From Yeguia hominis (GTDB lineage Bacteria > Bacillota > Clostridia > Oscillospirales > Acutalibacteraceae), in the NCBI RefSeq assembly GCF_014384705.1, contig NZ_JACRSN010000009.1:55865-119864 (forward strand): DNA of 64,000 bases, written 5' to 3'. The notes under the pieces were generated by a model. That model was given only the letters and a program-made list of their open reading frames with translations. It was not told the DNA's origin and did no database searches. Below, piece by piece: positions 26,240 to 35,055 of the stretch. The position numbers were made by a program, and so were the translations under genes. Within the stretch, counting starts at the first letter, position 1. Every line of letters starts with the position of its first letter.

Positions 26240-26280
26240 GGGTACTGTCAAGAATTATGCGCAACTTATCTTAACTTATC
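26240..26280 (-). mobile_element. 41-bp scar made of both ends of the IS256-type element
   Basis: Read on the minus strand, the first half GATAAGTTAAGATAAGTTGC matches the left end of the element at 41777 (one mismatch per unit), and the second half matches its right end at about 43131-43153 (ATAATTCTTGACAGTACCC). The two meet at TGCGC, a pentamer present in both ends. It is an internally deleted copy or a MITE-like derivative. Confidence 0.65.
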
Positions 26281-26332
26281 TTCTATAACAGGACAGGGTT
26301 CGGATTCCATTACATAAATAAAAAGAATCTCA

Positions 26333-26376
26333 AAAAAAGCAGACACCTGGAGTTTTCCATGGTGTCTGCTTTTTTG
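26333..26376. terminator. Bidirectional terminator
   Basis: GCAGACACC / GGTGTCTGC stem flanked by AAAAAA on the left and TTTTTT on the right. It can end the leftward acyl-CoA synthetase gene and any rightward transcript. Confidence 0.88.
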
Positions 26377-26430
26377 AGGACTGTGGAAAAGACGCGCAAC
26401 GGCCGATTGAAAAGAGAAAAGGAAAATGAA

Positions 26431-28962
26431 TCAGGCGGTTTCGATGTTGCTTGCATCCTGCAAACGAAGCTTCTGTACGGCCTGTTCGCGCATTTTGTAC
26501 TTCAGAATTTTACCGGCGGCATTCATCGGGAAGCTGTCGACAAAATCAATATAGCGCGGCGTTTTGTGCTTGGCCATGTGGGTGAGCACAAATTCCTTGA
26601 GCTCCTCTTCCGTCATGGTTTCACCGGGCTGAAGGATGACGCAAGCCATAATTTCTTCCCCATAATCTTTATCAGGGACGCCGATGACCTGAACGTCACG
26701 CACCTTCGGATGCGTGTAAATAAAGTCTTCAATCTCTTTCGGATAGATGTTTTCTCCACCGCGAATGATCATATCTTTAATCCGGCCGGTAATTTTGAAA
26801 TATCCGTCTGCGTTTCGTCTTGCGAGATCGCCGCTGTGCAGCCAGCCGTCGGAATCAATCACAGCAGCGGTGGCTTCCGGCATTTTGTAATAGCCCTTCA
26901 TGATGTTGTATCCACGCGCACAGAATTCGCCGTCAACACCGTCAGGCACTTCCTCTCCGGTCTCCGGATCGACAATTTTGCATTCCACGCCGAACAGATG
27001 CGCGCCGACTGTATTGACACGGACCTCAAGCGAATCGGTTGTTTTGGACATGGTGGTTGCAGGGGAGGCCTCTGTCTGCCCATAGGTGATGCAAATTTCC
27101 GACATGTGCATCTTATTGACGACATCCTCCATGACTTTTACCGGACAGGGACTTCCGGCCATAATTCCGGTGCGCATGTGGCTGAAATCTGTTTTTTCAA
27201 AGTCTGCATGCCCCAGCATCGCGATGAACATCGTCGGGACACCGTGGAAACAGGTGATTTTCTCCCGATTGATGCAGTCCAGGCCCTTTTTGGGTGAAAA
27301 CGCCGGGATTGGCGACATGGTAACCCCGTGCGTCATAGAAGCGGTCATGGCGAGCACCATGCCGAAGCAGTGGAACATCGGAACCTGGATCATCATTTTA
27401 TCCGCAGTGGAGAGATCCATGCAGTCGCCGATGGCTTTTCCGTTGTTGACCACATTGTAGTGCGTCAGCATAACGCCCTTCGGGAATCCGGTCGTTCCGG
27501 AGGTATACTGCATATTGCAGACGTCGTGCTTGTTGATTGCATTTGTCCTGCGGTAGACTTCTTCAACCGGGACGCGATCGGAGAGCGCCATGGCTTCTTC
27601 CCAAGTGTAGCAGCCCTTTTGCTGCGAGTCGCAGGTAATGATGTTGCGCAGGAAGGGCAAACGTTTGATGTGCAGCGGGTGCCCCTTTTCTGCGGTTTCG
27701 AGTTCGGGGCAAAGTTCCTTCATGATGGCAATATAGTCGGAATCCTTATATCCGTCAATCATCACGAGGGTATGCGTGTCGGATTGGCTGAGCAGATATT
27801 CTGCCTCGTGAATTTTATAGGCGGTGTTTACGGTGACCAGTACGGCACCGATTTTGGTTGTTGCCCAGAAGGTGATATACCACTGCGGAATATTGGTGGC
27901 CCAGATGGCCACATGATCGCCGGGCCGGACGCCCATTGCGATGAGCGAACGCGCAAAGGTATCAACATCATCGCGGAACTCCGAATAGGTCCGGGTGTAG
28001 TCGAGCGTAGTGTAACGGAACGCATATTGATCGGGGAATTCCTCTACCATTCGGTCGAGAACCTGCGGGAAGGTCAGATCAATCAGGTGTTCTTTCGGCC
28101 AGACGTATTTTCCGGTTTTCGTATTGTTGTCATAGAGGCGGCGAATCTCTTCGGATCCGTCCATATATTGCTGCATGTAACGGGCAAAGTGTGGAAATAC
28201 AATTCCGGGATCGCTCAGATCCGGCGCATACCGTTTGAGCCATTCCAGGGAAATGTATCCCTCGTAGTTGATGGAACGGAGCGCCCGCATCATGGCGTCC
28301 ATCGGCAAATCGCCTTCGCCCATGATCTTGTAGACCGTGTTACCGTTTTCAACGACGGAATCCTTGGCGTGCGTATATTTAATGTATGCACCGAGGTGCT
28401 GCACGGTTTCCTCCGGTGTTTCGCCGGCATACCGGTAAGGGTGATGCAAATCCCAGAGGGCGCCGATGTTGTCGCTTTCAATCTGATTGAGCAGCGCACG
28501 CAGACGCGCGGTGTCCGTATAAACGCCGTTGGTTTCCACCAGCAGGGTTACATTGTGCGCTTCCGCATAGGGAATAAGTGCTTTCAAGGCGCGGAGAACG
28601 ACAGCGTCGTCAACGTCGCCTTCCGGCGCAGCGGTGCGGTCGCCGAGAATCCGGATATAGGGCGTGTGCAGCGCTTCCGCAAGGTCGATATAGGTGCGGA
28701 GTTCCTGCAAGGTTTCCTCTTGCCGGTCAGCGTATTTGAGCGCACATCCGGAAGAAAGGCAGGCAATCTCCAAGCGTTTCTTGTGCAGTTGTTCGATGGT
28801 TTTCGGCAGATTGTCCTTTTGGAACGGCTTTGCATTGATGGAGAAAATGTCATCTCCAAGCCCGCGCATCTCGATGCCGCTGAATCCAAAATCTTTTGCC
28901 ATAGAGTAGATGTCCGTCCAGTCAAAATCCGGGCATCCTAAGGTTGAAAATGCCAATTTCAT
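26431..28962 (-). CDS. Fusion of a sugar-phosphate isomerase/epimerase-like TIM barrel with an AMP-forming acyl-CoA synthetase
   Basis: 843 residues from ATG 28962 (ribosome site AGGGAGGA). Residues 1-275 form a xylose-isomerase-like barrel (MKLAFSTLGCPDFDW, LLVETNG, ALWDLHHPYRY, KYTHAKDS, GYISLEW), with Glu/Asp/His/Glu positions fit for a metal. From about residue 295 an ANL enzyme follows: TSGTTGFPKGVMLTH, GQTEASP, GDLARRNADGYFKITGR, RGGENIYPKEIE, and the C-terminal catalytic Lys in NAAGKILKYK. The second part would activate a carboxylic acid to its acyl-CoA; the substrate and the role of the barrel are unknown. A T-box leader with its own promoter precedes the gene. Confidence 0.88.
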   Translation of the reverse strand: MKLAFSTLGCPDFDWTDIYSMAKDFGFSGIEMRGLGDDIFSINAKPFQKDNLPKTIEQLHKKRLEIACLSSGCALKYADRQEETLQELRTYIDLAEALHTPYIRILGDRTAAPEGDVDDAVVLRALKALIPYAEAHNVTLLVETNGVYTDTARLRALLNQIESDNIGALWDLHHPYRYAGETPEETVQHLGAYIKYTHAKDSVVENGNTVYKIMGEGDLPMDAMMRALRSINYEGYISLEWLKRYAPDLSDPGIVFPHFARYMQQYMDGSEEIRRLYDNNTKTGKYVWPKEHLIDLTFPQVLDRMVEEFPDQYAFRYTTLDYTRTYSEFRDDVDTFARSLIAMGVRPGDHVAIWATNIPQWYITFWATTKIGAVLVTVNTAYKIHEAEYLLSQSDTHTLVMIDGYKDSDYIAIMKELCPELETAEKGHPLHIKRLPFLRNIITCDSQQKGCYTWEEAMALSDRVPVEEVYRRTNAINKHDVCNMQYTSGTTGFPKGVMLTHYNVVNNGKAIGDCMDLSTADKMMIQVPMFHCFGMVLAMTASMTHGVTMSPIPAFSPKKGLDCINREKITCFHGVPTMFIAMLGHADFEKTDFSHMRTGIMAGSPCPVKVMEDVVNKMHMSEICITYGQTEASPATTMSKTTDSLEVRVNTVGAHLFGVECKIVDPETGEEVPDGVDGEFCARGYNIMKGYYKMPEATAAVIDSDGWLHSGDLARRNADGYFKITGRIKDMIIRGGENIYPKEIEDFIYTHPKVRDVQVIGVPDKDYGEEIMACVILQPGETMTEEELKEFVLTHMAKHKTPRYIDFVDSFPMNAAGKILKYKMREQAVQKLRLQDASNIETA

Positions 28963-29007
28963 GTGTGGTTCCTCCCTTTTCAGTTTGAGATCTTCTGCCG
29001 GAGCGCA

Positions 29008-29281
29008 ATAAAAAAGCTTCCGTCTCCGGCTGTTACGCAAGAGACGAAAGCAAAACTTCCGCGGTACCACTCTTCTTGACGCTTTTTTTCGCGCCCACTC
29101 ACGGTATCCTGATGAATACCCTCCCGTGATAACGGCGGGAAACCCGTTCGCGCCTACTTAACAAAGCTTGCTGTTCAGCCGACTGCTCCAGGGGGAGATT
29201 TCGTCCTGTTCCGCACCGCGTCGCACCAACCCGCGGCTCTCTGTTGCTTCCGAAAGACGAAGAGTCCCTTTCATCGCATTT
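29008..29281 (-). promoter_or_regulatory. T-box riboswitch leader
   Basis: Minus-strand leader with the T-box sequence AGTGGTACCGCGG (29071-29059), the stem I features AGAGAG, GGTTGGTGCGA and CTGGAGCAG, then the terminator GCTTTCGTCTC / GAGACGGAAGC followed by TTTTTT. T-boxes sense uncharged tRNA and let transcription pass. The specifier lies within GAAATCTCCCCCTGG; ATC (Ile), CTC (Leu), TCC (Ser) and CCC (Pro) remain possible. It directly precedes the TIM-barrel/acyl-CoA-synthetase fusion with no gene between. Confidence 0.9.
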
Positions 29282-29287
29282 TTTGAT

Positions 29288-29316
29288 ACTATACCATATT
29301 TTTTTTGTTTTGTAAA
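29288..29316 (-). promoter_or_regulatory. Promoter of the T-box leader
   Basis: Minus strand TTTACA (29316-29311), 17-bp spacer, TATAGT (29293-29288). Confidence 0.75.
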
Positions 29317-29384
29317 GTGGAAAGCAGAAAACTTTTTTCTTGGACGATGCGATTGTGGAAAGAAAACGATCTTTCGGTCGAACA

Positions 29385-29413
29385 TTGCATGTTGCGGATC
29401 CGTATGCTAAAAT
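29385..29413 (+). promoter_or_regulatory. Promoter of the PH-domain-like gene
   Basis: TTGCAT (29385-29390), 17-bp spacer, TAAAAT (29408-29413), about 33 bp before the start codon. Confidence 0.65.
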
Positions 29414-29445
29414 AAAAAAAACGGATCGAAAAAGAGGGTGTCGGA

Positions 29446-29856
29446 ATGAAAAAGGATCGTGATGCAATCTTCACTTATTTATGGAAGGATCGGAAACGCA
29501 TTCTGGGAATGCCGATTTCTTTTACAAAATATGCGCTGACCGAGGACCGGCTGTTTGAGAGAACCGGATTTCTCAATTTAAAGTATGAGGAAATTCTGCT
29601 TTACCGAATTCGCGATATCAGTCTGCGGCTTTCGCTGGGGCAGCGGCTATTCGGTGTCGGTACGATTATGGTCCATTCTTCGGATCAGAGCCGCCCGCAC
29701 ATGGAAATCAAACGGGTAAAACGGCCGATGGAAGTCAAAGAACTTCTCCACAAACAGGTGGAAGAGATGAAGCTTGCACGCAGAATGCGGGTCGGTGAAA
29801 TTCTCGACGATGTGGATGTGGAGGAATCAGACGGGGACGATCCGTGCAGAGACTGA
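29446..29856 (+). CDS. Small bacterial PH-domain-like protein
   Basis: 136 residues. The central part (GMPISFTKYALTEDRLFERTGFLNLKYEEILLYRIRDIS, here in pieces: FTKYALTEDRLFERTGFLN, EEILLYRIRDISL, GTIMVHSSD) matches the YdbS-like bacterial PH fold, where a basic IRDI-type strand is typical. Unlike YdbS it has no membrane segments, so it is a soluble version. The C-terminus is a charged, acidic tail (DDVDVEESDGDD). Function unknown. It has its own promoter and a strong terminator and no operon partner. Confidence 0.72.
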   Translation: MKKDRDAIFTYLWKDRKRILGMPISFTKYALTEDRLFERTGFLNLKYEEILLYRIRDISLRLSLGQRLFGVGTIMVHSSDQSRPHMEIKRVKRPMEVKELLHKQVEEMKLARRMRVGEILDDVDVEESDGDDPCRD

Positions 29857-29863
29857 AATATGT

Positions 29864-29900
29864 AAAAAGTGCTGACGGCAGAATGCGGTCAGCACTTTTT
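29864..29900. terminator. Bidirectional terminator between convergent genes
   Basis: AAAAAGTGCTGAC / GTCAGCACTTTTT stem, A-run on the left and T-run on the right, between the PH-like gene and the leftward zinc-ribbon gene. Confidence 0.9.
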
Positions 29901-29909
29901 GCTATTTTA

Positions 29910-30419
29910 TTATGATGCAGCAAGGACACCGGAGAAGCCGATGAAAATCATCAGCAGGCAGAGAAAAATTGTAATGCCGCCCAAGATAATTCCCGCTTTG
30001 GTTTTAGCGGCGCGATGGCCTTTGGAAATCGAGACAATCCCGAAAATGACCGCAAGAATTCCAAAAATCAGAAGTTCGAGCCCCAAAAGACTGAATCCAC
30101 TCGTTGCGTTACCGGAAGGAGATCCGGCCGCACGTTCTTGCAAATAAATGGTTGTAACCCCAAGGAAAAACACAAAGCTGTAAAAGGTACCGATGATCCC
30201 CAGAACCAGACTGGCAACGCCAAATCCCTTTCCCGGCATTTTTCTCTTATAGGTGTAAAAATAGGGGTAAGCGGAGGGTCGTCCGGCAGGATCATATGGA
30301 AAGGGAATCTGCAGGATCTCAGGCGGTTTTGCAGGAGCAAACGGATATCCGCAGACAGGGCATCCCTGTGCGGCGTTGGAAATCGGGTTTCCACATTGCG
30401 GGCAAAACAAAACGTCCAT
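29910..30419 (-). CDS. Zinc-ribbon membrane protein, DUF4190-like
   Basis: 169 residues from ATG 30419, which has AAAGGAGG seven bases upstream. An N-terminal zinc ribbon (FCPQCGNPISNAAQGCPVCGYPF) is followed by a Pro/Tyr-rich linker and two or three membrane helices (GFGVASLVLGIIGTFYSFVFF, LLIFGILAVIFGIVSIS, IILGGITIFLCLLMIFIGF). The pattern is that of DUF4190-type proteins, whose role is unknown. A consensus promoter lies just upstream, so it is transcribed separately from the kinase gene. Confidence 0.78.
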   Translation of the reverse strand: MDVLFCPQCGNPISNAAQGCPVCGYPFAPAKPPEILQIPFPYDPAGRPSAYPYFYTYKRKMPGKGFGVASLVLGIIGTFYSFVFFLGVTTIYLQERAAGSPSGNATSGFSLLGLELLIFGILAVIFGIVSISKGHRAAKTKAGIILGGITIFLCLLMIFIGFSGVLAAS

Positions 30420-30441
30420 AACAGCGCCTCCTTTTACCGCC

Positions 30442-30470
30442 ATCATACAGAATCCCAGACGCTTTGTCAA
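30442..30470 (-). promoter_or_regulatory. Promoter of the zinc-ribbon gene
   Basis: Minus strand TTGACA (30470-30465), 17-bp spacer, TATGAT (30447-30442). Confidence 0.8.
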
Positions 30471-30479
30471 TCGGTGATC

Positions 30480-31943
30480 TTAACGGAATACGCGAGCGCT
30501 TTTTGGCGAATCCGAGATCGGGGCGTACGTTTTCTGATATTCGGCGAGATACTCTGCGAAACGCGACCGGTAAAGCGCTTTTTTTGCAGAATCCGGAAAT
30601 GCGGTTTTACCGGTTCCTGCAGAACGGAAGGTAAGATCGGAACATGCACCGCAGACCAGAAGTCCCAGACGGGCAGCGCCCAGCATAGAGGCCTGGTCGG
30701 TCTCCTGGATGGTCATCGGTTCGCCGAAGAGGTCACAGAGCATCTGTGCCCAAAGCGGAGACCGGATGATTCCGCCGGAAAGGAAGATTTGTTTCGGCGT
30801 GCCGCACAGGCCTTCCAAAATCGTATAGCATTGGTAAAGGCTCATCGAAATGCCTTCCAGAATGGCGCGATAGAGGGATCCGGTTCCATGGAATCCGTTT
30901 AAGCCGGTGAACGCGGCGGTTCGGCGGTCGTCCCATCCGGGACAGCGCTCTCCGAAGAGAAACGGCAAAAAAAGCGGAGGCGTTTCCTGCTCTTCGGTCA
31001 CAAATTGTTCCAGCTCGGAAAAGGAAAATGCACCGCGCAGAACGGTTTTACGAAACCAGTCGATGCAGTTTGTGCAGTTCGAAACGGCGGCGCCGGCAAG
31101 CCAGGAACCGGGCGCATAATAACACCAGGTCCCGGCACTTTCTGATAAAGCCGGATGTGGAACGGTCATACGCATCGCGCCGCTCGTCCCGACGGAAAGC
31201 GTCATATTTCCCGGCTGCATTGCCCCCGCGCCGACCTGATTGAGTGCACCGTCCGGGTGCGCCGGAACAACGGGGATTCCGGCGGAGAGGCCGAGCAAGG
31301 ATGCGGCAGCCGGCGTGAGCGGGCGGCAATCGGTATGACTGCAGAGTGCAGGCAGGTTCTCCCGATGCAGGCCGGCATTGTCCACAAGTTCAAAATCCCA
31401 GTCCAGGGTTTGCAGGTTTAAAAAACCCGTCCCCGAAGCCATGGAAACCGAGGAGAGAAATTCTCCGGTCAGCCGGTAAAATAAATAGCTTCCCTGGCCG
31501 GTCAGACGATCCTCTTTTTCGGGAAAAATTCCCTGATTCCGTAAATAGGCAAGCCGATAGGAGGGATAGGTCGCATTTGGCATACATCCGGTTCGCTGAT
31601 ACAGGCTGCGGGCTTTCTCCGGGTCGTTCCGAAGCTTGGCGGCGGTTTCTGCAGCGTCGGTATAGGCCCAGGTGTAAATGCGTGTTTTCGGATTTCCATC
31701 CTTTCCGCAGATCAGCATACTGTGCCAGATGCCGGACAGTGCAATGGCGTCGATTTTTTGCCCGCCGGCAATCTCTTTGCCGACAGAAAAAACGGCGTCG
31801 GCAACGCCATTGGCATCCTGTGTTTTGATATCACTGCAGGATGCGTCGTAAGGAACGGATTTTGTCGCAAGAATTCCTTTTTCTGCATCATAGAGCATCG
31901 CTTTTGCAGAAGTGGTGCTGGCTTCTAAAACAAGAACCTGCAT
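30480..31943 (-). CDS. FGGY-family carbohydrate kinase, gluconokinase-like
   Basis: 487 residues. ASKHA sugar kinase with LVLEASTTSAKAMLYDAEKG at the phosphate loop, SGIWHSMLICG, a central GGIPVVPAHPDGALNQVGAGA-like segment with the catalytic Asp (PAHPDGALNQVG), SVGTSGAMRM and FLSGGIIRSPLWAQMLCDLFG. The GIWHS and HPDGA patterns resemble gluconokinase-type FGGY members, but sugar specificity is inferred only. It would phosphorylate its sugar acid or sugar in the cytoplasm. AGGAGGAATCC lies before the ATG. It sits alone between gdhA and the zinc-ribbon gene. Confidence 0.82.
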   Translation of the reverse strand: MQVLVLEASTTSAKAMLYDAEKGILATKSVPYDASCSDIKTQDANGVADAVFSVGKEIAGGQKIDAIALSGIWHSMLICGKDGNPKTRIYTWAYTDAAETAAKLRNDPEKARSLYQRTGCMPNATYPSYRLAYLRNQGIFPEKEDRLTGQGSYLFYRLTGEFLSSVSMASGTGFLNLQTLDWDFELVDNAGLHRENLPALCSHTDCRPLTPAAASLLGLSAGIPVVPAHPDGALNQVGAGAMQPGNMTLSVGTSGAMRMTVPHPALSESAGTWCYYAPGSWLAGAAVSNCTNCIDWFRKTVLRGAFSFSELEQFVTEEQETPPLFLPFLFGERCPGWDDRRTAAFTGLNGFHGTGSLYRAILEGISMSLYQCYTILEGLCGTPKQIFLSGGIIRSPLWAQMLCDLFGEPMTIQETDQASMLGAARLGLLVCGACSDLTFRSAGTGKTAFPDSAKKALYRSRFAEYLAEYQKTYAPISDSPKSARVFR

Positions 31944-31975
31944 GACGGATTCCTCCTCTTTTATTCCACATGGAA

Positions 31976-32010
31976 AAGACCCCCCGGCAGAAAAATTCTA
32001 CCGGGGGGAC
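31976..32010 (-). terminator. Terminator after gdhA
   Basis: CCCCCGGCAGAA / TTCTACCGGGGG stem (one mismatch, loop AAA) followed on the minus strand by GTCTTTTCC. Confidence 0.75.
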
Positions 32011-32032
32011 GAAATGCGAAAAAGTCTGAAAC

Positions 32033-33364
32033 TTAGACAATACCCTGTGCGAGCATGGTGTCTGCAACTTTCTTGAAGCCAGCGATGTTCGCGCCGGCAA
32101 CCAGATTGTAGCCGAATCCATATTCTTCCGCAGCAGCGGTTGCGTTCTTGTGGATGTTTTCCATGATATCCTGCAGCCGTGCATCGACATCTTCGAATGT
32201 CCAGGAAAGACGCAGGCTGTTCTGGCTCATCTCAATTGCGGAGATCGCGACACCGCCTGCATTCGCAGCCTTTGCCGGTCCGAACGGGATCTTGTTCTTG
32301 AGGAAGACATCGGTAGCTTCCAGCGTGCTCGGCATGTTGGCGCCCTCTGCAACCAGCATGACGCCGTTCTTCACGAGCATTTCTGCATCAGCCTGGTCGA
32401 GTTCGTTCTGCGTTGCGCAGGGCAGCGCGATATCGCACGGTACGCTCCAGACGCCTTTGCCCTCGTGATATTCCGAATTCGGACGATACTTTTTGTACTC
32501 CGTGAGGCGCTGACGGTTTGCTTCTTTGATTTCCTTGATTGCAGCGATGTCAATTCCTTCTGCGTCATAGACCCAGCCGTTGGAATCGGACATGGTGACA
32601 ACCTTTGCGCCGAGCTGCGTCGCTTTGACTGCAGCATAGATTGCAACATTGCCCGCGCCGGAAATGACAACGGTTTTGCCCTGGATGGTTTCTCCGAGGT
32701 GGCGGAGCATGGCGTTGACAAAATAGAGCAGACCATAGCCGGTTGCTTCCGTACGGACGAGAGAACCGCCGTAGGTCAGGCCTTTTCCGGTCAGAACGCT
32801 TTCGTAAGCGTTGCGGATGCGTTTATACTGGCCATAGAGGTAGCCGATTTCACGGCCGCCAACGCCGATATCACCAGCCGGAACGTCGGTGTCCGGTCCG
32901 ATGTGGCGGAAGAGCTCTGTCATAAAACTCTGGCAGAAAGCCATGATTTCGCGGTCGGACTTGCCTTTCGGGTCAAAATCGGAGCCGCCCTTACCGCCGC
33001 CGATCGGCAGACCGGTCAGGGAGTTTTTCAGAATCTGCTCGAAGCCCAGGAATTTGATGATGCCGAGATTTACGGACGGATGGAGGCGCAGGCCGCCTTT
33101 GTACGGTCCGATTGCGGAGTTGAACTGTACACGGAATCCACGGTTGACATGGACCTTTCCGTTGTCGTCCACCCACGGAACACGGAAAATAATCTGACGC
33201 TCCGGTTCGGTGAGGCGCTCGAGAATACCGGCCGCTTCGTACTGCGGGTTCTTCTCGATGAAAGGCTCGAGTGTGGTCAGAACCTCTGTGACCGCCTGAA
33301 TAAACTGCGGCTGGTCTGCATTTTTCTCTTTGACTTGTTCTAGTACATTGCTTACATAAGACAT
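32033..33364 (-). CDS. gdhA: NADP-type glutamate dehydrogenase
   Basis: 443 residues, the usual length for the hexameric enzyme. It makes glutamate from 2-oxoglutarate, ammonia and NAD(P)H. Seen: FRVQFNSAIGPYKGGLRLHPS, the catalytic Lys in LPIGGGKGGSDFDPKGKS, GDIGVGGREIGYLYGQYK, and the nucleotide-binding VVISGAGNVAIYAAVKA. I chose ATG 33364 (MSYVSNVLEQVKEKN); a TTG 21 bases upstream is in frame. It is divergent from glnA, a typical ammonium-assimilation pair. Confidence 0.96.
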   Translation of the reverse strand: MSYVSNVLEQVKEKNADQPQFIQAVTEVLTTLEPFIEKNPQYEAAGILERLTEPERQIIFRVPWVDDNGKVHVNRGFRVQFNSAIGPYKGGLRLHPSVNLGIIKFLGFEQILKNSLTGLPIGGGKGGSDFDPKGKSDREIMAFCQSFMTELFRHIGPDTDVPAGDIGVGGREIGYLYGQYKRIRNAYESVLTGKGLTYGGSLVRTEATGYGLLYFVNAMLRHLGETIQGKTVVISGAGNVAIYAAVKATQLGAKVVTMSDSNGWVYDAEGIDIAAIKEIKEANRQRLTEYKKYRPNSEYHEGKGVWSVPCDIALPCATQNELDQADAEMLVKNGVMLVAEGANMPSTLEATDVFLKNKIPFGPAKAANAGGVAISAIEMSQNSLRLSWTFEDVDARLQDIMENIHKNATAAAEEYGFGYNLVAGANIAGFKKVADTMLAQGIV

Positions 33365-33412
33365 GATTACAAAACCCCCTATCAAACGGTTTCTAAAAAC
33401 GATGTTGCAAAT

Positions 33413-33441
33413 ATTTTAGCATACATTTCATAGCATTACAA
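33413..33441 (-). promoter_or_regulatory. Promoter of gdhA
   Basis: Minus strand TTGTAA (33441-33436), 17-bp spacer, TAAAAT (33418-33413). Confidence 0.65.
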
Positions 33442-33658
33442 TCTTTTTGTGCTGCATTTTTCAAAAAATTGCAATTTTGTTGATTTGAACATGCGGAAAA
33501 GGCGGATTTAATCAATTTTTGCACCGTTTTCTGCAAGAAAGTTAACCCGATGTTGCAAAATACAAAAAAAGAGACAGGAAAAGCGCCGGCAAAAAAACGG
33601 CCTGACAGAGAAAAAATTTGTGCAGACGCCCGAATACCAGACAGGCACGGGAAAATCA

Positions 33659-33688
33659 TTGACAACCGCCTTGCGGATAGCATAAAAT
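33659..33688 (+). promoter_or_regulatory. Promoter of glnA
   Basis: TTGACA (33659-33664), 18-bp spacer, TAAAAT (33683-33688), about 35 bp before the start codon. The 33442-33658 stretch between the divergent promoters is AT-rich and shows no further clear element. Confidence 0.75.
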
Positions 33689-33723
33689 GTACTTATTACT
33701 TTGATTTTTAAGGGGGATTTCGG

Positions 33724-35055
33724 TTGGGCAAGTATACGAAAGAAGATATTATCCGGATTATTGAAGAAAAGGACGTTCGTTTTATCCGGCTTCAATTTAC
33801 GGATATCTTCGGGACTCTCAAAAATGTTGCGATTACGTCAAGCCAAATCCGCAAGGCACTCGACAACAAGTGTATGTTCGACGGCTCATCCATCGAGGGC
33901 TTTGTCCGGATTGAAGAATCCGATATGTATTTACGCCCCGACCTTGATACTTTTGTGCTGTATCCCTGGCACCGCAGCCACGGGCATATTGCCCGCCTGA
34001 TTTGCGATGTATATAAGCCGGACGGCACGCCGTTTGAAGGTGACCCACGCTATGTCCTGCGCAAAACGCTGCAGGAAGCGGCAGACATGGGCTTTACCTT
34101 TAATGTTGGCCCGGAATGCGAGTTTTTCCTGTTTAATAACGATGAATTCGGTCATCCCACGACGAATACCTATGATACGGCCGGCTACTTTGATCTCGGT
34201 CCGGTAGATGTCGGCGAGAAGATCCGGCGGGATATCTGTCTGAATCTGGAAGAGATGGGCTTCGAGATTGAAGCGAGCCACCATGAATGCGCCACCGCAC
34301 AGCATGAAATCGACTTCAAATACAGCAAGGCGCTGGAATCCGCCGATAATATTATGACATTCAAGATGGCGGTAAAATCCATTGCACATGCGCATGGAAT
34401 GTGTGCAACGTTTATGCCGAAACCGGTTTATGGCGTAGCGGGTTCCGGCATGCATATCAACATGTCCCTGTTCCAGAACGGTAAAAACGTATTTGCCGAT
34501 CCGAACGGTGAGAACGGTCTGAGCGACATCGCACGCCATTTTATTGCAGGACTGATCCGGCACGTCAAGGGCTGCTGTGCGCTGACCAATCCGCTTGTCA
34601 ACTCGTACAAACGTCTGGTGCCCGGATACGAAGCGCCGTGCTATATCGCCTGGACCTCCGCAAACCGGAGCGCGCTGATCCGTGTTCCGACCGCGCGCGG
34701 AGAAGGCACCCGCGTGGAACTGCGCAATCCGGATCCGTCCGGAAATCCGTATCTCCAGCTTGCGGTGCTGCTTGCGGCCGGTTTGGACGGCGTAAAGAAC
34801 CAGCTTAAACCGCCGGCGGCTGTTTCGACCAATATTTATGATCTGAATCCGGTACAGCTGGCGGAAGCGGGAATTGAAAGTTTGCCTGCGGATCTGAAAG
34901 AGGCAGTTGTGGAAATGCAGAAGGATCCGCTGCTGCGGGAAGCGCTGGGCGATCATGTGTTCCAGAAATATATTGAGGCCAAAGAGAAAGAGTGGCAGCG
35001 TTTTGCGACGACGGTCACGCAGTGGGAATTGCAGGAATACCTCGGAAAATTCTAA
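33724..35055 (+). CDS. glnA: Glutamine synthetase, type I
   Basis: 443 residues, GSI-alpha length as in Firmicutes. It condenses glutamate and ammonia with ATP; dodecameric and cytoplasmic. Motifs: FTDIFGTLKNVAI, DGSSIEGFVRIEESDMYL, NVGPECEFFLF, the ATP/metal segment GVAGSGMHINMSL, NSYKRLVPGYEAPCY, and NRSALIRVPTARGEGTRVELR (adjacent in the protein). The start is TTG 33724 with AAGGGGGA about eight bases upstream. No adenylylation-type Tyr loop is evident, as expected for GSI-alpha, which is controlled by feedback. Confidence 0.96.
   Translation: MGKYTKEDIIRIIEEKDVRFIRLQFTDIFGTLKNVAITSSQIRKALDNKCMFDGSSIEGFVRIEESDMYLRPDLDTFVLYPWHRSHGHIARLICDVYKPDGTPFEGDPRYVLRKTLQEAADMGFTFNVGPECEFFLFNNDEFGHPTTNTYDTAGYFDLGPVDVGEKIRRDICLNLEEMGFEIEASHHECATAQHEIDFKYSKALESADNIMTFKMAVKSIAHAHGMCATFMPKPVYGVAGSGMHINMSLFQNGKNVFADPNGENGLSDIARHFIAGLIRHVKGCCALTNPLVNSYKRLVPGYEAPCYIAWTSANRSALIRVPTARGEGTRVELRNPDPSGNPYLQLAVLLAAGLDGVKNQLKPPAAVSTNIYDLNPVQLAEAGIESLPADLKEAVVEMQKDPLLREALGDHVFQKYIEAKEKEWQRFATTVTQWELQEYLGKF

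Noticed and set aside
27328..28941. Long open frame antisense to the TIM-barrel/acyl-CoA synthetase gene
   Set aside because: It mirrors a well-supported gene, has no ribosome site and no family motif; similar antisense frames lie opposite gdhA, glnA and the NCS2 permease.
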